DNA of 42,316 nucleotides from Chara braunii (Eukaryota > Streptophyta > Charophyceae > Charales > Characeae), in contig BFEA01000885.1 of the NCBI GenBank assembly GCA_003427395.1, positions 380,287 through 422,602 on the forward strand, written 5' to 3'. Both the position numbers and the translations under genes were made by a program. Positions within the stretch are counted from its first letter, which is position 1, and each line of letters opens with the position of its first letter. Shown here piece after piece: positions 29,912 through 40,170 of this stretch. The notes under the pieces were generated by a model that did not search any database, was not told the origin of the DNA, and saw nothing but the letters and a program-made list of their open reading frames with translations.

Positions 29912-31882
29912 ATGAGCGACAGGGAGGACACTAGAGAGGACGACCGGATCTTGCGATCGGCCAGACGCCCAATTGCCCACTTGGCTTTAGGACCAGAGGG
30001 CGACAAATATCTGTTCCGCCAGTTTAGGGAGAGACAGCAGCAGCAAAGGAGAGCTAGAGCAGCGGAGGCTAGCAGGGCGCTCGTAAGCGAAGCCGCAGCT
30101 TCGGAAGCCATGGCCACTTCTGCGCAGCAGACTTCTTAGGCTGGTAGTTCAGGATCTATAGGGTCCACGGTCGCACAGACCCAGAGTCAGTCCACTGGTT
30201 TAACGGCAAGCCAGCCCTTAGTGATGACTCCCGAGGAGGTCGCCATATAGCGAGCTGCTGATCGCGAGGCACAGCTACAACAGGCTTTAGGAGAGATTAA
30301 GGCTGAGAAAGAAAGAATGATTACACGAAGAGCCAGGATGCAGCGGAGGCAAGCGGACGTTAGTGAGTTAGAGGAGATGGACCCCGCAGAGATGGAGGAT
30401 GATGTGAGGACCATACGGTTAGTCTTGCTAAGTGTAGTAGAGATGCAAGATCACTAGATGGAGATCTTACAGGACATCCAACAGAGTCTGGCTGTGTTAG
30501 TCGGGCGAATGCAGACGACACCATCACCGTCCGGGCCAGGTGCCTGGCCCATTGTACATCCTCCTCCTTTTGTCCCACCGGTGATTGGGGTATCCCCATA
30601 TACAGCTCCAGTATCGATCCAGCCCGTTTCCCTGGGTATGCCCTTGACAGGCGAGTTCTCAACAGGTCCTAGTTTGCAGGTTCCTGTACAACCAGTATAT
30701 TCCCAACCTCCATTGCAGATTGCAGTTACAACGCAACCTGCTGTCTCGCAAACCGTACAGCCGCAGGGTACACAGCCCCTGCAGCCAGTGCAACCGCCTG
30801 CATCACAGGGTCCACAGCCCGGTGGGATGCAGGGACCGGGACAAACTCAATGGGTACCAAAGACGGCCATCGCCGCTCCTAAGCCCTTCACAGGGGATAA
30901 GAGGGGCGAAGACCTCGACAGTTGGTTGAGGGCAGTGTAGGTCTATGTCAAATGAAAACTTACCTTGCCGCACGAGGAAGTGCCTGTGGCTGCATCCTAT
31001 CTAGAGGGTAGTGCAACAAGATGGTTGAGTGGTTTAGTCCAGTTACAGGGGTACGGTCATGACTTTCCCGCTTGGGCAGCCCACCAGAAACTTGAGGACT
31101 TTCTCAAGATGGTGGAAGACAGGTGGCATGATCCTCAGGAGGCCCAAAAAGCCATTGATGCAATCCTGGCACTGCACACGAGGCAGTTCAAGTCAGTAAG
31201 GGAAGCCACTGACGTTGTAGAGCGTCTAATCTGTGTCCCTGGGGTGCACTATGATCCCTAGGTCTTACTCACCTCCTACCTGAGATGCTTTCCCATGCCT
31301 CTCAGGAATCAGTTGGCAGGTGAGGCCAACTTCAATATACACAACATTCCCTCGTTCAGCAAGAAGGCCCTAGACCTTGAGGCAAAGATAGGGCATGGAC
31401 ATAACCCTACGACGAATGGCAGGAAGAAAACACTGCCTCCCAACCGGAAGGCGAAGGGTCGCATTATGTTAGTCGATAACGATGGTTCAACCATCGAGTT
31501 AGACGACAACTTTCAGGAGGGAGTAGGTTCAGAGGCTGGCAGCGTAGAGGCTTCAAGGGGTGTAGTAGTCGCTGCCGTAGCACAAAAAGGTAAGGCGACC
31601 GGTAGACGCCGTGGAGGTTCCCGGTCAAGGAGTCAAGTTGACCCCAATACTCCCCCATGGGAGAAAGCGGGTCTCACTCAGGACGTGTGGAGAGATCGGT
31701 ACACACGACAGGCTTGTATCCGTTGTGGCCAATATGGCCATAACCAATTCAAGTGCCGAAATAAGAAGGTGACCGAGAAGATCCCGCCTACGATGGGGCA
31801 GGCGGTAGGATCCTCCGCTTCCGTTGGTAGCAATGTTGCCAGCACTTCAGGCATTGCTCCGGGAAACACGTCGGGCCAGTAG
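29912..31882 (+). pseudogene. Chromovirus A1 gag with six in-frame stops
   Basis: Gag packages element RNA. One frame runs from ATG 29912 (MSDREDTREDDRILRSARR) to TAG 31880 with internal stops at 30137, 30248, 30455, 30938, 30953 and 31259. The order is: an Arg/Gln/Ala-rich helical N-terminus; ELEEMDPAEMEDDVRTIRLV; a Pro/Gln-rich linker (30540-30840); capsid-like KPFTGDKRGEDLDSWLRAV ... YLEGSATRWLSGL (30880-31230); a basic segment GRRRGGSRSRSQ; and the CCHC knuckle CIRCGQYGHNQFKC (about 31708). The length without stops (about 656 codons) is plausible for a chromovirus gag. Where A2 can be compared, three stop positions are Gln codons in A2. The start is supported by the same ATG in A2. Confidence 0.9.
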
Positions 31883-32138
31883 GAGTAGTAGTTGTTCCTG
31901 CTAGGGTCGAGGTGGTGGACACACCCTCACCATCTCGAGAGATGGCCCACGCTACTGACTCCACCGTCGTCCCGCAAACACATTCAGACCCATCGACCCT
32001 CTGTTCGATGAATGTGTTTGAGTCCTTAGAGGAGCTAGAGGAGGAGTGGTCTAGGTCAGACCCACTAGCTTCTTGGACGACACTAGTAAAAGCTCCTAAG
32101 GGTGAGATGTTCGTTAGCAAGGTAGTCATCGGCGGCCA
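31883..32138 (+). pseudogene. Chromovirus A1 start of the protease region, truncated
   Basis: After a +1 slip relative to gag the text reads VPARVEVVDTPSPSREM, NVFESLEELEEEWSRSDP and APKGEMFVSKVVIGG. A2 has the same text and continues into the protease active-site segment. In A1 it stops at the deletion junction just before that point. Confidence 0.8.
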
Positions 32139-32437
32139 CCTTTTAAAGAAACAGATCAGTTTCCATCTCGTCGCTCAATGCTGCCCCCAACCATGGATGG
32201 AGAGGTCGACATCGATGATATTGTTGACCAGCGGGAGATGCCAGTTCCAAGACTAACAGGCAAAGGACGTCCTCCGAAACCAAAGCTGCAGTATCGAGTT
32301 CAGTTCAGACATCACACTGATCCAAAGGAGGACAGATGGTTCACAAGGGAGGAACTGATGCAGACCGCTCCACAGGTAGTTGCCCACCATGAGAAGTCCT
32401 TACCGAAAGGAAAGCGCCAGATTATCGAAGACTGAAC
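32139..32437 (+). pseudogene. Chromovirus A1 C-terminal pol (chromodomain-like tail)
   Basis: It reads KETDQFPSRRSMLPPTMDGE, then VDIDDIVDQREMPVPRLTGK, KLQYRVQFRHHTDPKEDRW and FTREELMQTAPQVVAHHEK to a TGA at 32433. A2 has the same tail at 36605-36900. Everything between the protease active site and this tail is missing. The tail is open and little mutated, but it is in a different frame from the truncated protease text before it. Confidence 0.88.
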
Positions 32438-32460
32438 TTCTCAGAGGACTAGCGAAGTAT

Positions 32461-32471
32461 GGAGGAGGGAA
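32461..32471 (+). promoter_or_regulatory. Chromovirus A1 polypurine tract
   Basis: GGAGGAGGGAA lies directly before the 3' LTR. The identical tract precedes the A2 3' LTR on the minus strand. Confidence 0.9.
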
Positions 32472-33407
32472 TGCGAGGCACAAGGCCTCGATAAGCCCCA
32501 CTGGGCCCTATTTGCAACAGCGTCGGCTGCCCTAAGTGAAGGTAGGCCCGACAGACCTTCAGAGTATTTTGGAGTACTTCGCAACTGGGGAAAATTCAGG
32601 CAGTTGTGCTGCGCCAGTTGGTTGGAAGCGTCCAGGCCCTGGCTTCCTTTATCAAATGCATCTGAGTCAGGCCCTGGGCGAGATTCGCAGCATAGGCCCA
32701 ACTCAGGTTGCGGGCAGTTGGGCACAGGTAACTATCAGCAGTCCTGGGCCAATTCGTTTGGTCTGGGCCTCAGTCTACTGGGGCCTACCGGAAGCTTCTT
32801 GGGAAAGGCCCAGCACAGCCTGGCACAGGACGCAGGCAGGCCACTTCCATATAGCAAAGGGCCTGCCTCCGCATTGGACATTCGGTGCTGGCTGCATGCT
32901 GCGCAAGCGCTGCTGCGCTGAAGCTGGCTGGCACTCACACACTCACGGGCGAGCGGGAAGGAGCAGGCAGCCATAGCCGAGCTGCGCTGCTGTGAGCTGG
33001 GTGTGGCGCAGGGTGGTCCTTGGGTGCATGTGGCATCTGCGTTGGGGAACGAGGTCGTGAGTGAAGCGAGAGACATACCTGGTGCTGGAAGCGTGCGGCA
33101 TTGGCCGCTATCTGCTCGTACTTCGGTGAAGCTGTTGACGTCATCCGGCGGCATTGTAGAGTAGGCTAGATAGGATCTGCCATCTGTAGTCTGGGCGCTG
33201 AGCGCCAGATAGGATATCAACATTGGTTCTTCGTTGATGATGATGATGAGACTATTCCAGCATTGTCAATTATGAGCTTTTGGTGTACTCTTATTTGGTG
33301 AAATTTGTGATGCAAGTCTGCTCTTGGTTTGAGGTCACGACTATCTGGTCTTATGTGTATGATGCTGTTTTGATTGCTGAAGTTCGCTATCGCTCATCTT
33401 CCTTGCA
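32472..33407 (+). repeat. Chromovirus A1 3' LTR
   Basis: It begins TGCGAGGCACAAGG and ends CATCTTCCTTGCA. It is followed by CTAC and the continuation of the host unit (TGACTACAGCCG). Confidence 0.95.
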
Positions 33408-33411
33408 CTAC

Positions 33412-33780
33412 TGACTACAGCCGTTCAGAAATAGAAAGGAAAAGCACTGTAGAAAGATATGGTGCTCAATTCAAGATACTTCATCTTGCACAGGGGGGGA
33501 AGGGCATATTTTCGAAAGAAGGGAAAAAAAAAAAGAAAAAAAGTGGATAACGTCAACAGATTTGGGCCTAATGGGCGCTTCTTGCTTTGGCCTGGTCCCA
33601 CTGGGTACCTATGGGTCCCACGCAGGCTGTGACCGGGTCCCAACCAAAAGGAGTCCCACATGGACCTACTGAGAAACGAAATTCAACTTCAGAGAGAACC
33701 TACTGACTACAGCCGTTCAGAAATAGAAAGGAAAAGCACTGTGGAAAGATATGGCGCTCAATTCATGCACGGCACTGCAT
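33412..33780 (+). repeat. Duplicated host segment: rest of unit 1 and all of unit 2
   Basis: 33412-33493 completes the unit begun at 27482. From about 33494 a second unit starts, with an uninterrupted CTACTGACTACAGCCG at 33700. It ends after GGTGCTCAATTC/GGCGCTCAATTC (33461 and 33751). The unit length is about 290 bp. The unit itself has no recognised identity. Confidence 0.85.
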
Positions 33781-34181
33781 ACGATCCTCTTGACCCTACT
33801 AGTTACCTCTACAGTAGTGTCCCATCTAGTAGGTGGGTCTGACTCCAACACCAAAGTACAACCCTGAATCCCTGGCCGATATTGAAGATCAAAGTAGCAA
33901 CTTGCAGTCCTTCGATGCAGAATGGCCATTTCCCTCAAGCTTGCCCACTTGAGGGAAGCCCTGAAGTCGCTAAGTGGCTCCCTTAAGTCCAGATTCCAGG
34001 TGCGAGTGCCTCTCACTGTCGCCTCTCACAAATTGTCACACAAAGTTTCTTGAAGTTTCTTGCCACCCCAATCTCACACTCAAGCAACCTGGACGGGTCC
34101 AATGCCGAGCCTACACAATCGGACAATCCAGCCAGGGGGGGCAGCTTCCCCATACCACACTGCCCCACATTCCACTCACAA
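33781..34181. other. No gene seen
   Basis: About 400 bp without repeats or coding sequence recognised. AAGTTTCTTG is directly repeated at about 34046-34065. Confidence 0.45.
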
Positions 34182-34230
34182 CCAACCCTAAACTAAGTGG
34201 TTTCCGTAAACCCCTTAGTTAGGGTTGGGG
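34182..34230. other. Long hairpin with TTAGGG-like arms
   Basis: CCAACCCTAAACTAAGTGG plus TTT (34182-34203) pairs with AAACCCCTTAGTTAGGGTTG (from 34208) around a CCGT loop. The stem is about 20 bp with one mismatch and one bulge. It contains single CCCTAAA/TTAGGG words, but there is no telomeric array. Confidence 0.75.
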
Positions 34231-34235
34231 CAGCA

Positions 34236-35616
34236 AAGTCTGAATTCCTCTTCGACTGCCAGCACAACAAGAGGTCCTCCATAGCCATGGCCGCCCTCCT
34301 CTCTCTCTTCATCCCAGCCTAGGTTGTGGCAGACTACTTAGGGTCTTGCCCTGACGTGCAAAAGACTACGCAAAAGCAGCTATGTCCTCTTCCTCTCAGG
34401 CCGCCATGCCTGACTGTGTCTAGAAGCTTCTTGATGCAGCGCTACCCCAACCGGGGCCTTCCAAATGCAGTGCCTACAAAGTTGATGAAGATGGCATCCA
34501 CCATAGCCAGGTAAGTGCCTCCGGCGCTCCCCTCTCCTAGTCCCCTTCTTCCTCCTCCTCCCAGCAGGCACTGTCCACCATAGCCAAAGTGGAAGCCCTG
34601 ACGCTCTTCCCTCTCTTGTGCTGCACATTAGCACTCTCCACCAGCCGCTACAGCAACATGACGCCCAAACTTGCAGGCAGCAAATGAGGAGGAGCAACTC
34701 GTTCCTCCTGGCATATACCCGGCAACCAGCCTCATGGCCGGTTGCTTCGATGCGAGGCACTCAATGCCTGACTCTGCCTCAAAGCTTCTTGATGCAGCGC
34801 TACCCCAACTGGGGCAGAGCCTACCAAGTTGATGAAGATGGCATCCACCATAGCCAGGTCAGTGCCTCCGGCGCTCCCCTCTCCTAGTCCCCTTCTTCCG
34901 CCTCCTCCCAGCAGGCACTGTCCACCGTAGCCAAGGTGGAAGCCTGGACGCCTTCTCCCTCGTGTGCTGCACACTAGCACTCTCCACCAGGCGCTCCAGC
35001 AGCATGATGCCCAAACTTGCAGGCAGCAAATGAGGAGGAGCAACTCGCTCCTCCTCGAGATATACCGGGCAACCAGCCTCACGGGCGGTTGCTTCGATGT
35101 GAGGCACTCTATGCCTCGCGGCCCTTAAGCCAGTGATACCTCCTCTTGTTGGAGGGGAACATCATTGCAGGCTCTGATATTGTGACACAGGCCTAAACTC
35201 AGGCTACTTGGACTGGTACCCGCCTAGACCTAGCCTACCACTACTGGGCCTCTAAAAATACTAATTTTTGTCTTCTTCTACTCGGCCTACGGCAACTAAA
35301 GTACCTATAGGACTACACTACCGCTACTTGAGGGCGCCCTAAGCTACCCCTTCGGCCACTTGAGTGTTTTTCCCCTCTGCAACCCCAAAGTCACGGCCAC
35401 AGGTAAGTACCGGCGCTACGAGCCTCCCAAACAAACAAGTGCCCTGGTGGGCCGCACACACACTCAGGCTGACAAGTACTCAGACAGGCAGGCAGACCAG
35501 CAAACAAGCGCACACAGAGTTAGAAAACTCAGCAAAAAACGGGAATCTCAGCAACACATACATTCCAGCGGCAAAACTCTGAAACCAGCTGTGTTCTCAG
35601 TCCGTGTTTTGGCAGG
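34236..35616 (+). repeat. Dispersed repeat R1, copy 2 (interrupted by A2)
   Basis: A second copy of the repeat at 3604-4740. It is longer because of an internal 358-bp tandem duplication, and it has a single unit of the 66-bp segment. It breaks off at TTTTGGCAGG exactly where the A2 LTR begins, whereas copy 1 continues into TCCTTACACTACC. Copy 1 therefore shows the uninterrupted sequence. Confidence 0.8.
34406..35112. repeat. 358-bp tandem duplication inside R1 copy 2
   Basis: Units begin at 34406 and 34764 with ATGCCTGACT and share CTTCTTGATGCAGCGCTACC, GATGAAGATGGCATCCACCA and GAGGAGGAGCAACTCG. R1 copy 1 has only one such unit. Confidence 0.9.
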
Positions 35617-36560
35617 TGCAAGGAAAATGAGCGATAGCGAAGTCAAGAAACCAAGCAGCATCATACACATGAAACCAGATAGTCGTGACCTCAAACCAAA
35701 AGCAGAATTGCATCTCCAGTTCCACCACATAAGAGCACAGCAAAAGCTCACAAGTGACAATGTTGGAATAGTCTCATCATCATCAACAAAGAACCAATGT
35801 CGATTTCCTATCTGGTGCTCAGCGCCCAGACTACGAATGGCAGATCCTATCTAGCCTATCTACAATGCCGCTGATGACGTCAACAGCTCCCCGAAGTACG
35901 AGCAGATCTCGGCCAATGTCATTCGCCTCAAGCACCAGGTATGTCTCTCACATCACTCACAACCTCGATTCCCCCACACACAGATGCCACGTGCACCCAA
36001 GGACCACCATGCGCCCTATCCAGCACCTCGCAGGCCAGCTCGGCTATGGCTGCCTGTGCATCCCTTGCTCGCCCGTGAGCGCATGGGCGCTTGCCTGCCA
36101 GTAGCGCAGCAGCGCTTGTGCAGCATGTAGCAAGTGCCTGAATGCCAAATGCGAGGGCAGACACTTTCCTAAATGGAAGTGGCCTGCCTGCTGCTTGCGG
36201 CCTGGCTTGGCTGGGCTGGGCCCCTGCCCAGAAGCTGCCGGTAGGCCCCAAGTGGCTGAGCCCCAGTCCAAACGAATCAGGCCCAGGGCCTATGGCGGTT
36301 ACCCGTGTTCAACTGCCCGCAGCCTGTGTTCGGTCCATGTTGCGTCTCTGGCCCAAGGCCTGCATCAGGTACATTTCATAAAGGCAGCCAGGGCCTGGGC
36401 GCTCTCAACCAACTGGCGCTGCACAACTGCCTGAATTTCCCCAGTTGCGTGGTAGTCCAAAATAGGCCTCTCGTCCTGGGTCGGGCCTACCTTCACTTAG
36501 GGTGGCTGACGTTGCTGATCACAGGGCCCGATAGGTTTTGTCGAGGCCTTGAGCCTCACA
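35617..36560 (-). repeat. Chromovirus A2 3' LTR (944 bp)
   Basis: On the minus strand it begins TGTGAGGCTCAAGGCC and ends TTCCTTGCA. It is collinear with the A1 LTRs but more diverged from them than they are from each other, by eye. Confidence 0.92.
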
Positions 36561-36571
36561 TTCCCTCCTCC
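36561..36571 (-). promoter_or_regulatory. Chromovirus A2 polypurine tract
   Basis: GGAGGAGGGAA on the minus strand, directly before the 3' LTR; identical to that of A1. Confidence 0.9.
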
Positions 36572-36604
36572 ATACTTCGATAGTCCTCTGAGAAGTTCAA
36601 TTAC

Positions 36605-38133
36605 TCAATCTGGCGCTTTCCTTTTCTGCAACGACTTCTCGTAGTGAGCGACAGCCTGTGGAGCGGTTTGCATCAGTTCCTCCCGGGTAAACCATTTGTC
36701 CTCCTTAGGATCAATGTGATGTCTGAACTGGACGCGATATTGCAGCTTCGGCTTAGGAGGACTCGGTCTTGGAACTGGCATTTCCCTATGGTCCATGATG
36801 TCGTCGATGTCGACCTCTCTGTCCATGGTTGGGGGCAGCATTGAGCGATGAGAGGGAAACTGATCAGTTTCCTCGAAAGGTGCGAGCTTGGAGGAGTGAA
36901 AGACAGGGTAAGTGCGTAGGTGACCAGGGATGTGAACTACATACGACGGCCCATCCGGATCATCCCCGACAATATCTAGAACCTCCCAAGGCCCGAAGTA
37001 CTGCGGCACGAGTTTGCGGGAAATATCGTGCTCCTGCCCCAGTTCAGAGGACTTAACCCAGACTCTATCCCCTACCTGGAATGTGGATGAATGGCGGTGT
37101 TTGTTTTCAGATTCTATCATTACCGCCTGTGCTTCATGCATCTGCTCTACCGCTTGCTGCATCAGTTGTTCATATCAATAGGCGAATTCCAGCGTTCCAG
37201 GTGCAGCAGTTGGCTGGTTCGCATGTAGTAAAAAGTCTAGGGGCAGTCTAGGCTTGAAAGTCAGTAGCAGACTATTAGGGCTCACCCCGGTTGCGCTGTG
37301 CACAACGTTGTTGTACAGGCTGGCGATGAGAGCAAGTTTCTCATCCCAGTCCACCTGATTGGGCTTGATGCAGTGCCTCAGCAGGTGTTGTACAGGCGGT
37401 TCAGCTGCTCTGCTTGCCTGTTTGCCTCTAGGTGGTTCCCGGAGGTCATCTGCAGTTGTGAACCCTATTCTGCAGCTGCATCCTTCCACAACTCGCTTGT
37501 GAATCGGACATCCTGGTCATTCACAATAGACTTTGGTAGCCCAAAGTCTTTGACCCAATTCTCCTTGAACAGCCTAATGACGTACTTGGTCTTTGCTGTT
37601 TCAGGCATTGCAATTAACCTAGCGTACTTACTAAACCTATCCACAATGACAAAGATGTGTCTCATTCCACTCTTGCTAGTGACCAGCGTGTCCATGAAGT
37701 CCATGGACAGGCTCTCACCGGGCCTTTTCGAAATTGGAAGGGGCTTGAGAAGCCCAAGAGGGGCATGTGTACGTGGCTTGTCCCTCTCACACACTTGACA
37801 AGTTTCTACGTACAGCTTGACATCTCTCATCATTGTGGGTCACAAGAACTGCTGCAGCAGATTGGCTGCAGTCTTCTTATAGCCAAAATGTCTTTTGGCA
37901 TCATGACACGCACCTAAAAATAAACTACGCAAAGACTCCCGATTAGGCACACACAAACGTTTATTCCCGGCCTTTTCAAGGAACAGCATGCCATTGACCA
38001 ACTCAAACTCGGCAGAAGTCACTTTGTCCCTCGCCTCGAGTCTGCGTATGATCTCAACCATAAACGGATCCACGCGATAGGCTTCCACCAAAGAGTGAGT
38101 AACATCATCCGCAAGCCCAAACTCGGTGATCAA
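36605..38133 (-). pseudogene. Chromovirus A2 integrase with chromodomain-like tail, interrupted
   Basis: On the minus strand, 38133-37840 carries the His part of the zinc module (CHDAKRHFGYKKTAANLLQQ). A TGA replaces the usual Trp before PTM. 37833-37465 carries CQVCERDK, the first catalytic Asp in SLSMDFMDTL, and the second in IVNDQDVRF. A TAG at about 37465 follows. The catalytic Glu is kept in HLEANRQAEQ at the normal 35-residue spacing, although the usual Gly is Arg. 37489-37176 gives HSATGVSPNSLLL. A TGA at 37173 stands where A3 has CGA. 37162-36605 gives GDRVWVK, the GPF/Y segment QYFGPWEVLDIVGD and the chromodomain-like VDIDDIMDHREM ... KEDKWFTREELMQTAP. The triad survives; the reading frame does not. 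Confidence 0.88.
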
Positions 38134-39003
38134 CGCACCAAGGAAGTCTGACCTACGCGACAGCGCATCAGCAACTTTGTTGTACTCTCTTTTAATGTAC
38201 TGGGTTCGAAGTCATACTACCCAATGACTTCAATCCAGCGCTTCGGTGCATCAGAGAGTACAGGTTGGGTTCTCATCCACTTCAGGTTCTGATGATCAGT
38301 CCTGACGTAGAAGAACCTCCCAAGGAGGTAGCGCCTTCAGTGGGTTAGCGATTTGTAGATCGCATAGAGTTCCTTCTCATAGGTGGACATAACCAACTTT
38401 TGAGAGGGCATTTTTTTGGACATGTACTCAACAGGCCTCAACTTTGGCCTCTCCTGTTGCGCAAGCACGACGCCTATGCCATATTGGCCGACATCCGTGG
38501 TGACTATAAACGGCTTGTCAGGATCAGGAAGTTTCAAGACTTCATGGTGTGTCAGAGCATGCTTCATATGTCTGAAAGCAGCCTCACACCTGTCTGTCCA
38601 CTCCCATGGGGTGTCAAGGCGTGTCAGGTCCGTCAAAGGTGTGGCCACTATGCTATAGTTCTTCACGAAGTTGCGGTAGTAGCCGGTCATCCCTAAGAAG
38701 GACCTCATCTCAGTCACAGACTGAGGACGCGGCCAGTCACGAAGGCTGGCCACCTTCGCGTCGGGCTTCAATCCCTCAGCGGAAATCTCATGACCCAGAT
38801 ACAAGATCCGGGTGCGGCCAGACTCGCATTTCTCCCCATTGATCTTGAACTGGTGCTGCCGAAGGAGGCTAAGGACTTTGTCTAAGTGGCCAACATGCTC
38901 CTTGACAGTCCTACTAAAGATAAGTATGTCATCGAGGTATACGATGACAAACTTATCCAAGTAGTCATAAAAGATCCGGTTCATGGCGATGCTGTATTGC
39001 AAT
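38134..39003 (-). pseudogene. Chromovirus A2 reverse transcriptase C-half and RNase H
   Basis: 39002-38337 on the minus strand is open for 221 residues: [14 protein letters not shown] (intact YLDD), KCESGRTRILYLGHEIS, MRSFLGMTGYYRNFVKNYS, then RNase H with PFIVTTDVGQYGIGVVLAQQ (Asp) and STYEKELYAIYKSLTH (Glu kept). A TGA in place of Trp ends the open stretch. RYLLGRFFYVRTDHQNLKWM (Asp) follows, then another stop and a frame change to KVADALSRRSDFLGALITE. All RNase H catalytic residues are visible, unlike in chromovirus B. Confidence 0.88.
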
Positions 39004-39535
39004 CTGATGTTACCCGGACTTCAGATCTATCTTACTGAAGTACCGACATCCTTGCACTCGGTCCAAGTCTCCAAAGTTGACTTGCATTTTACTAATTTGA
39101 GCTTATTTATCCTAGGGGCTCAGCGTTCTTCACAGTGATGGCATTGAGGCCCCTATAGTCAATGCACATCCTCAAAGTTCCCCCCTTTTTTGGTACGAAT
39201 AGGACATTGGATCCGTAAGGGTGAACACTAGGCCGGATCCAACCCTTCTTTGCGAGTTCCTTGAGTTGCCGGCGAAGCTCATCGAGCTCAGCTGGAGACA
39301 TCCGATAGATCCTACCCTTCAGAATACTAGATCCTGGGATAATCTCTACCGTGTGGATGACCTCCCTCTCAACAACCCCTTTCGGCTCGTCAAATAGATC
39401 AAGGTATTTAGCGATCACTCCCTCTATCGTTGGAGGCATTTTCACCGGCTCGCCCTCTGTAGAGACATAAACCAAGTACATACCCTCCTCCGGATTTTGC
39501 TTATAATAATTATAGAACGCGGCCTCACACATGCA
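39004..39535 (-). pseudogene. Chromovirus A2 reverse transcriptase N-half with internal deletion
   Basis: 39532-39107 on the minus strand reads [19 protein letters not shown], the RT entry block [39 protein letters not shown] and [18 protein letters not shown]. The next part is frameshifted: [16 protein letters not shown], a TAA in place of Tyr, then HQI. From there the text jumps to the RIFYDYLDKF block. The segment normally holding the conserved [11 protein letters not shown] (about 100 bp) is missing, so this RT lacks its template-grip motif B. Confidence 0.85.
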
Positions 39536-39557
39536 TCCGTAGGACTCGATCAGACTA

Positions 39558-40170
39558 CTAGCTTTGCACTAATCTGGCGGTCCCTCCTCCGGGGAAAGTG
39601 TGTTTGACCACTTTTCGGTCCCAGTCAAACTGGGGCTGTGCAACCGAAAGATAGTACATACCCAACAGGATATCCATTGGGAGATCGTCGTTAACTAGGA
39701 ACGAGACTCGATGTCTCAGTTCCCCCCCCGCGTACGGGAAAAGACACTCAATGTCTTTAATGTAGTCAGTGACTACCATGCGCTGTTTGTTGGCACAGGT
39801 CAACTCCACAAGTCGACTCAGGCGCCGCGCTTACCTCTGTAAGTGCAGCCTCTCAATGCACGCGCAACTAATAAAGTTTCGCATCGAGCAAGTGTCATAA
39901 TAGGCCCCGGCCTTGCGGCTGCCGATAACTACCTCGTCGACGAACAACTCACCCTTAGGGGCTCTGGCCATGGTCGTCCAAGAAGCTAGCGGGTCTGATC
40001 TAGACCACTCCTTCTCTAGCTCCTCTAAAGACTCGAACACATTGATCGAACAGAGGGTCAACTGGTTTGAATGTGTTTGCGGGACGACAATGGAGTCAGT
40101 AGCTTGGGCCATCTCTCGAGATGGTGAGGGTGTGTCCACCACCTCGACCCTAGCAGGAACAACTACCATT
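39558..40170 (-). pseudogene. Chromovirus A2 protease region with D-T-C in place of D-T-G
   Basis: 40169-39831 on the minus strand reads VEVVDTPSPSREMAQATDS, NVFESLEELEKEWSRSDP, KGELFVDEVVIG and then YYDTCSMRNFISCACIERL, where the aspartic-protease D-S/T-G is D-T-C (TGC for an expected GGC). After one stop, 39809-39558 continues as ELTCANKQRM, GELRHRVSFLVNDDLPMDIL and LGMYYLSVAQPQFDWD, the second half of the fold. The altered residue may be a lesion or a family trait; A1 lacks this segment, so it cannot decide. Confidence 0.8.

Larger units (their letters stand above)
27700..33407 (+). mobile_element. Chromovirus A1, internally deleted, with complete LTRs
   Basis: A 5708-bp element with LTRs of 941 and 936 bp, TG...CA ends, and the 4-bp duplication CTAC at 27696-27699 and 33408-33411. 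An empty copy of the target site exists 0.3 kb away (CTAC at 33700-33703 in the second host unit), so the boundaries are exact. Order: 5' LTR, primer site, leader, gag, start of the protease region, abrupt deletion at about 32138, C-terminal pol, polypurine tract, 3' LTR. Protease active site, RT, RNase H and integrase core are missing, so it depends on other copies for mobility. A2 at 35617-41787 and A3 at the right edge belong to the same family. Confidence 0.92.

Noticed and set aside
34186-34227. Telomeric repeat
   Set aside because: Only single CCCTAAA and TTAGGG words occur, as the arms of one hairpin; there is no tandem array.
35360-35854. Plus-strand 164-codon open frame
   Set aside because: It crosses the junction between R1 and the A2 LTR; its second half is reverse-strand LTR sequence, so it is a chance fusion.
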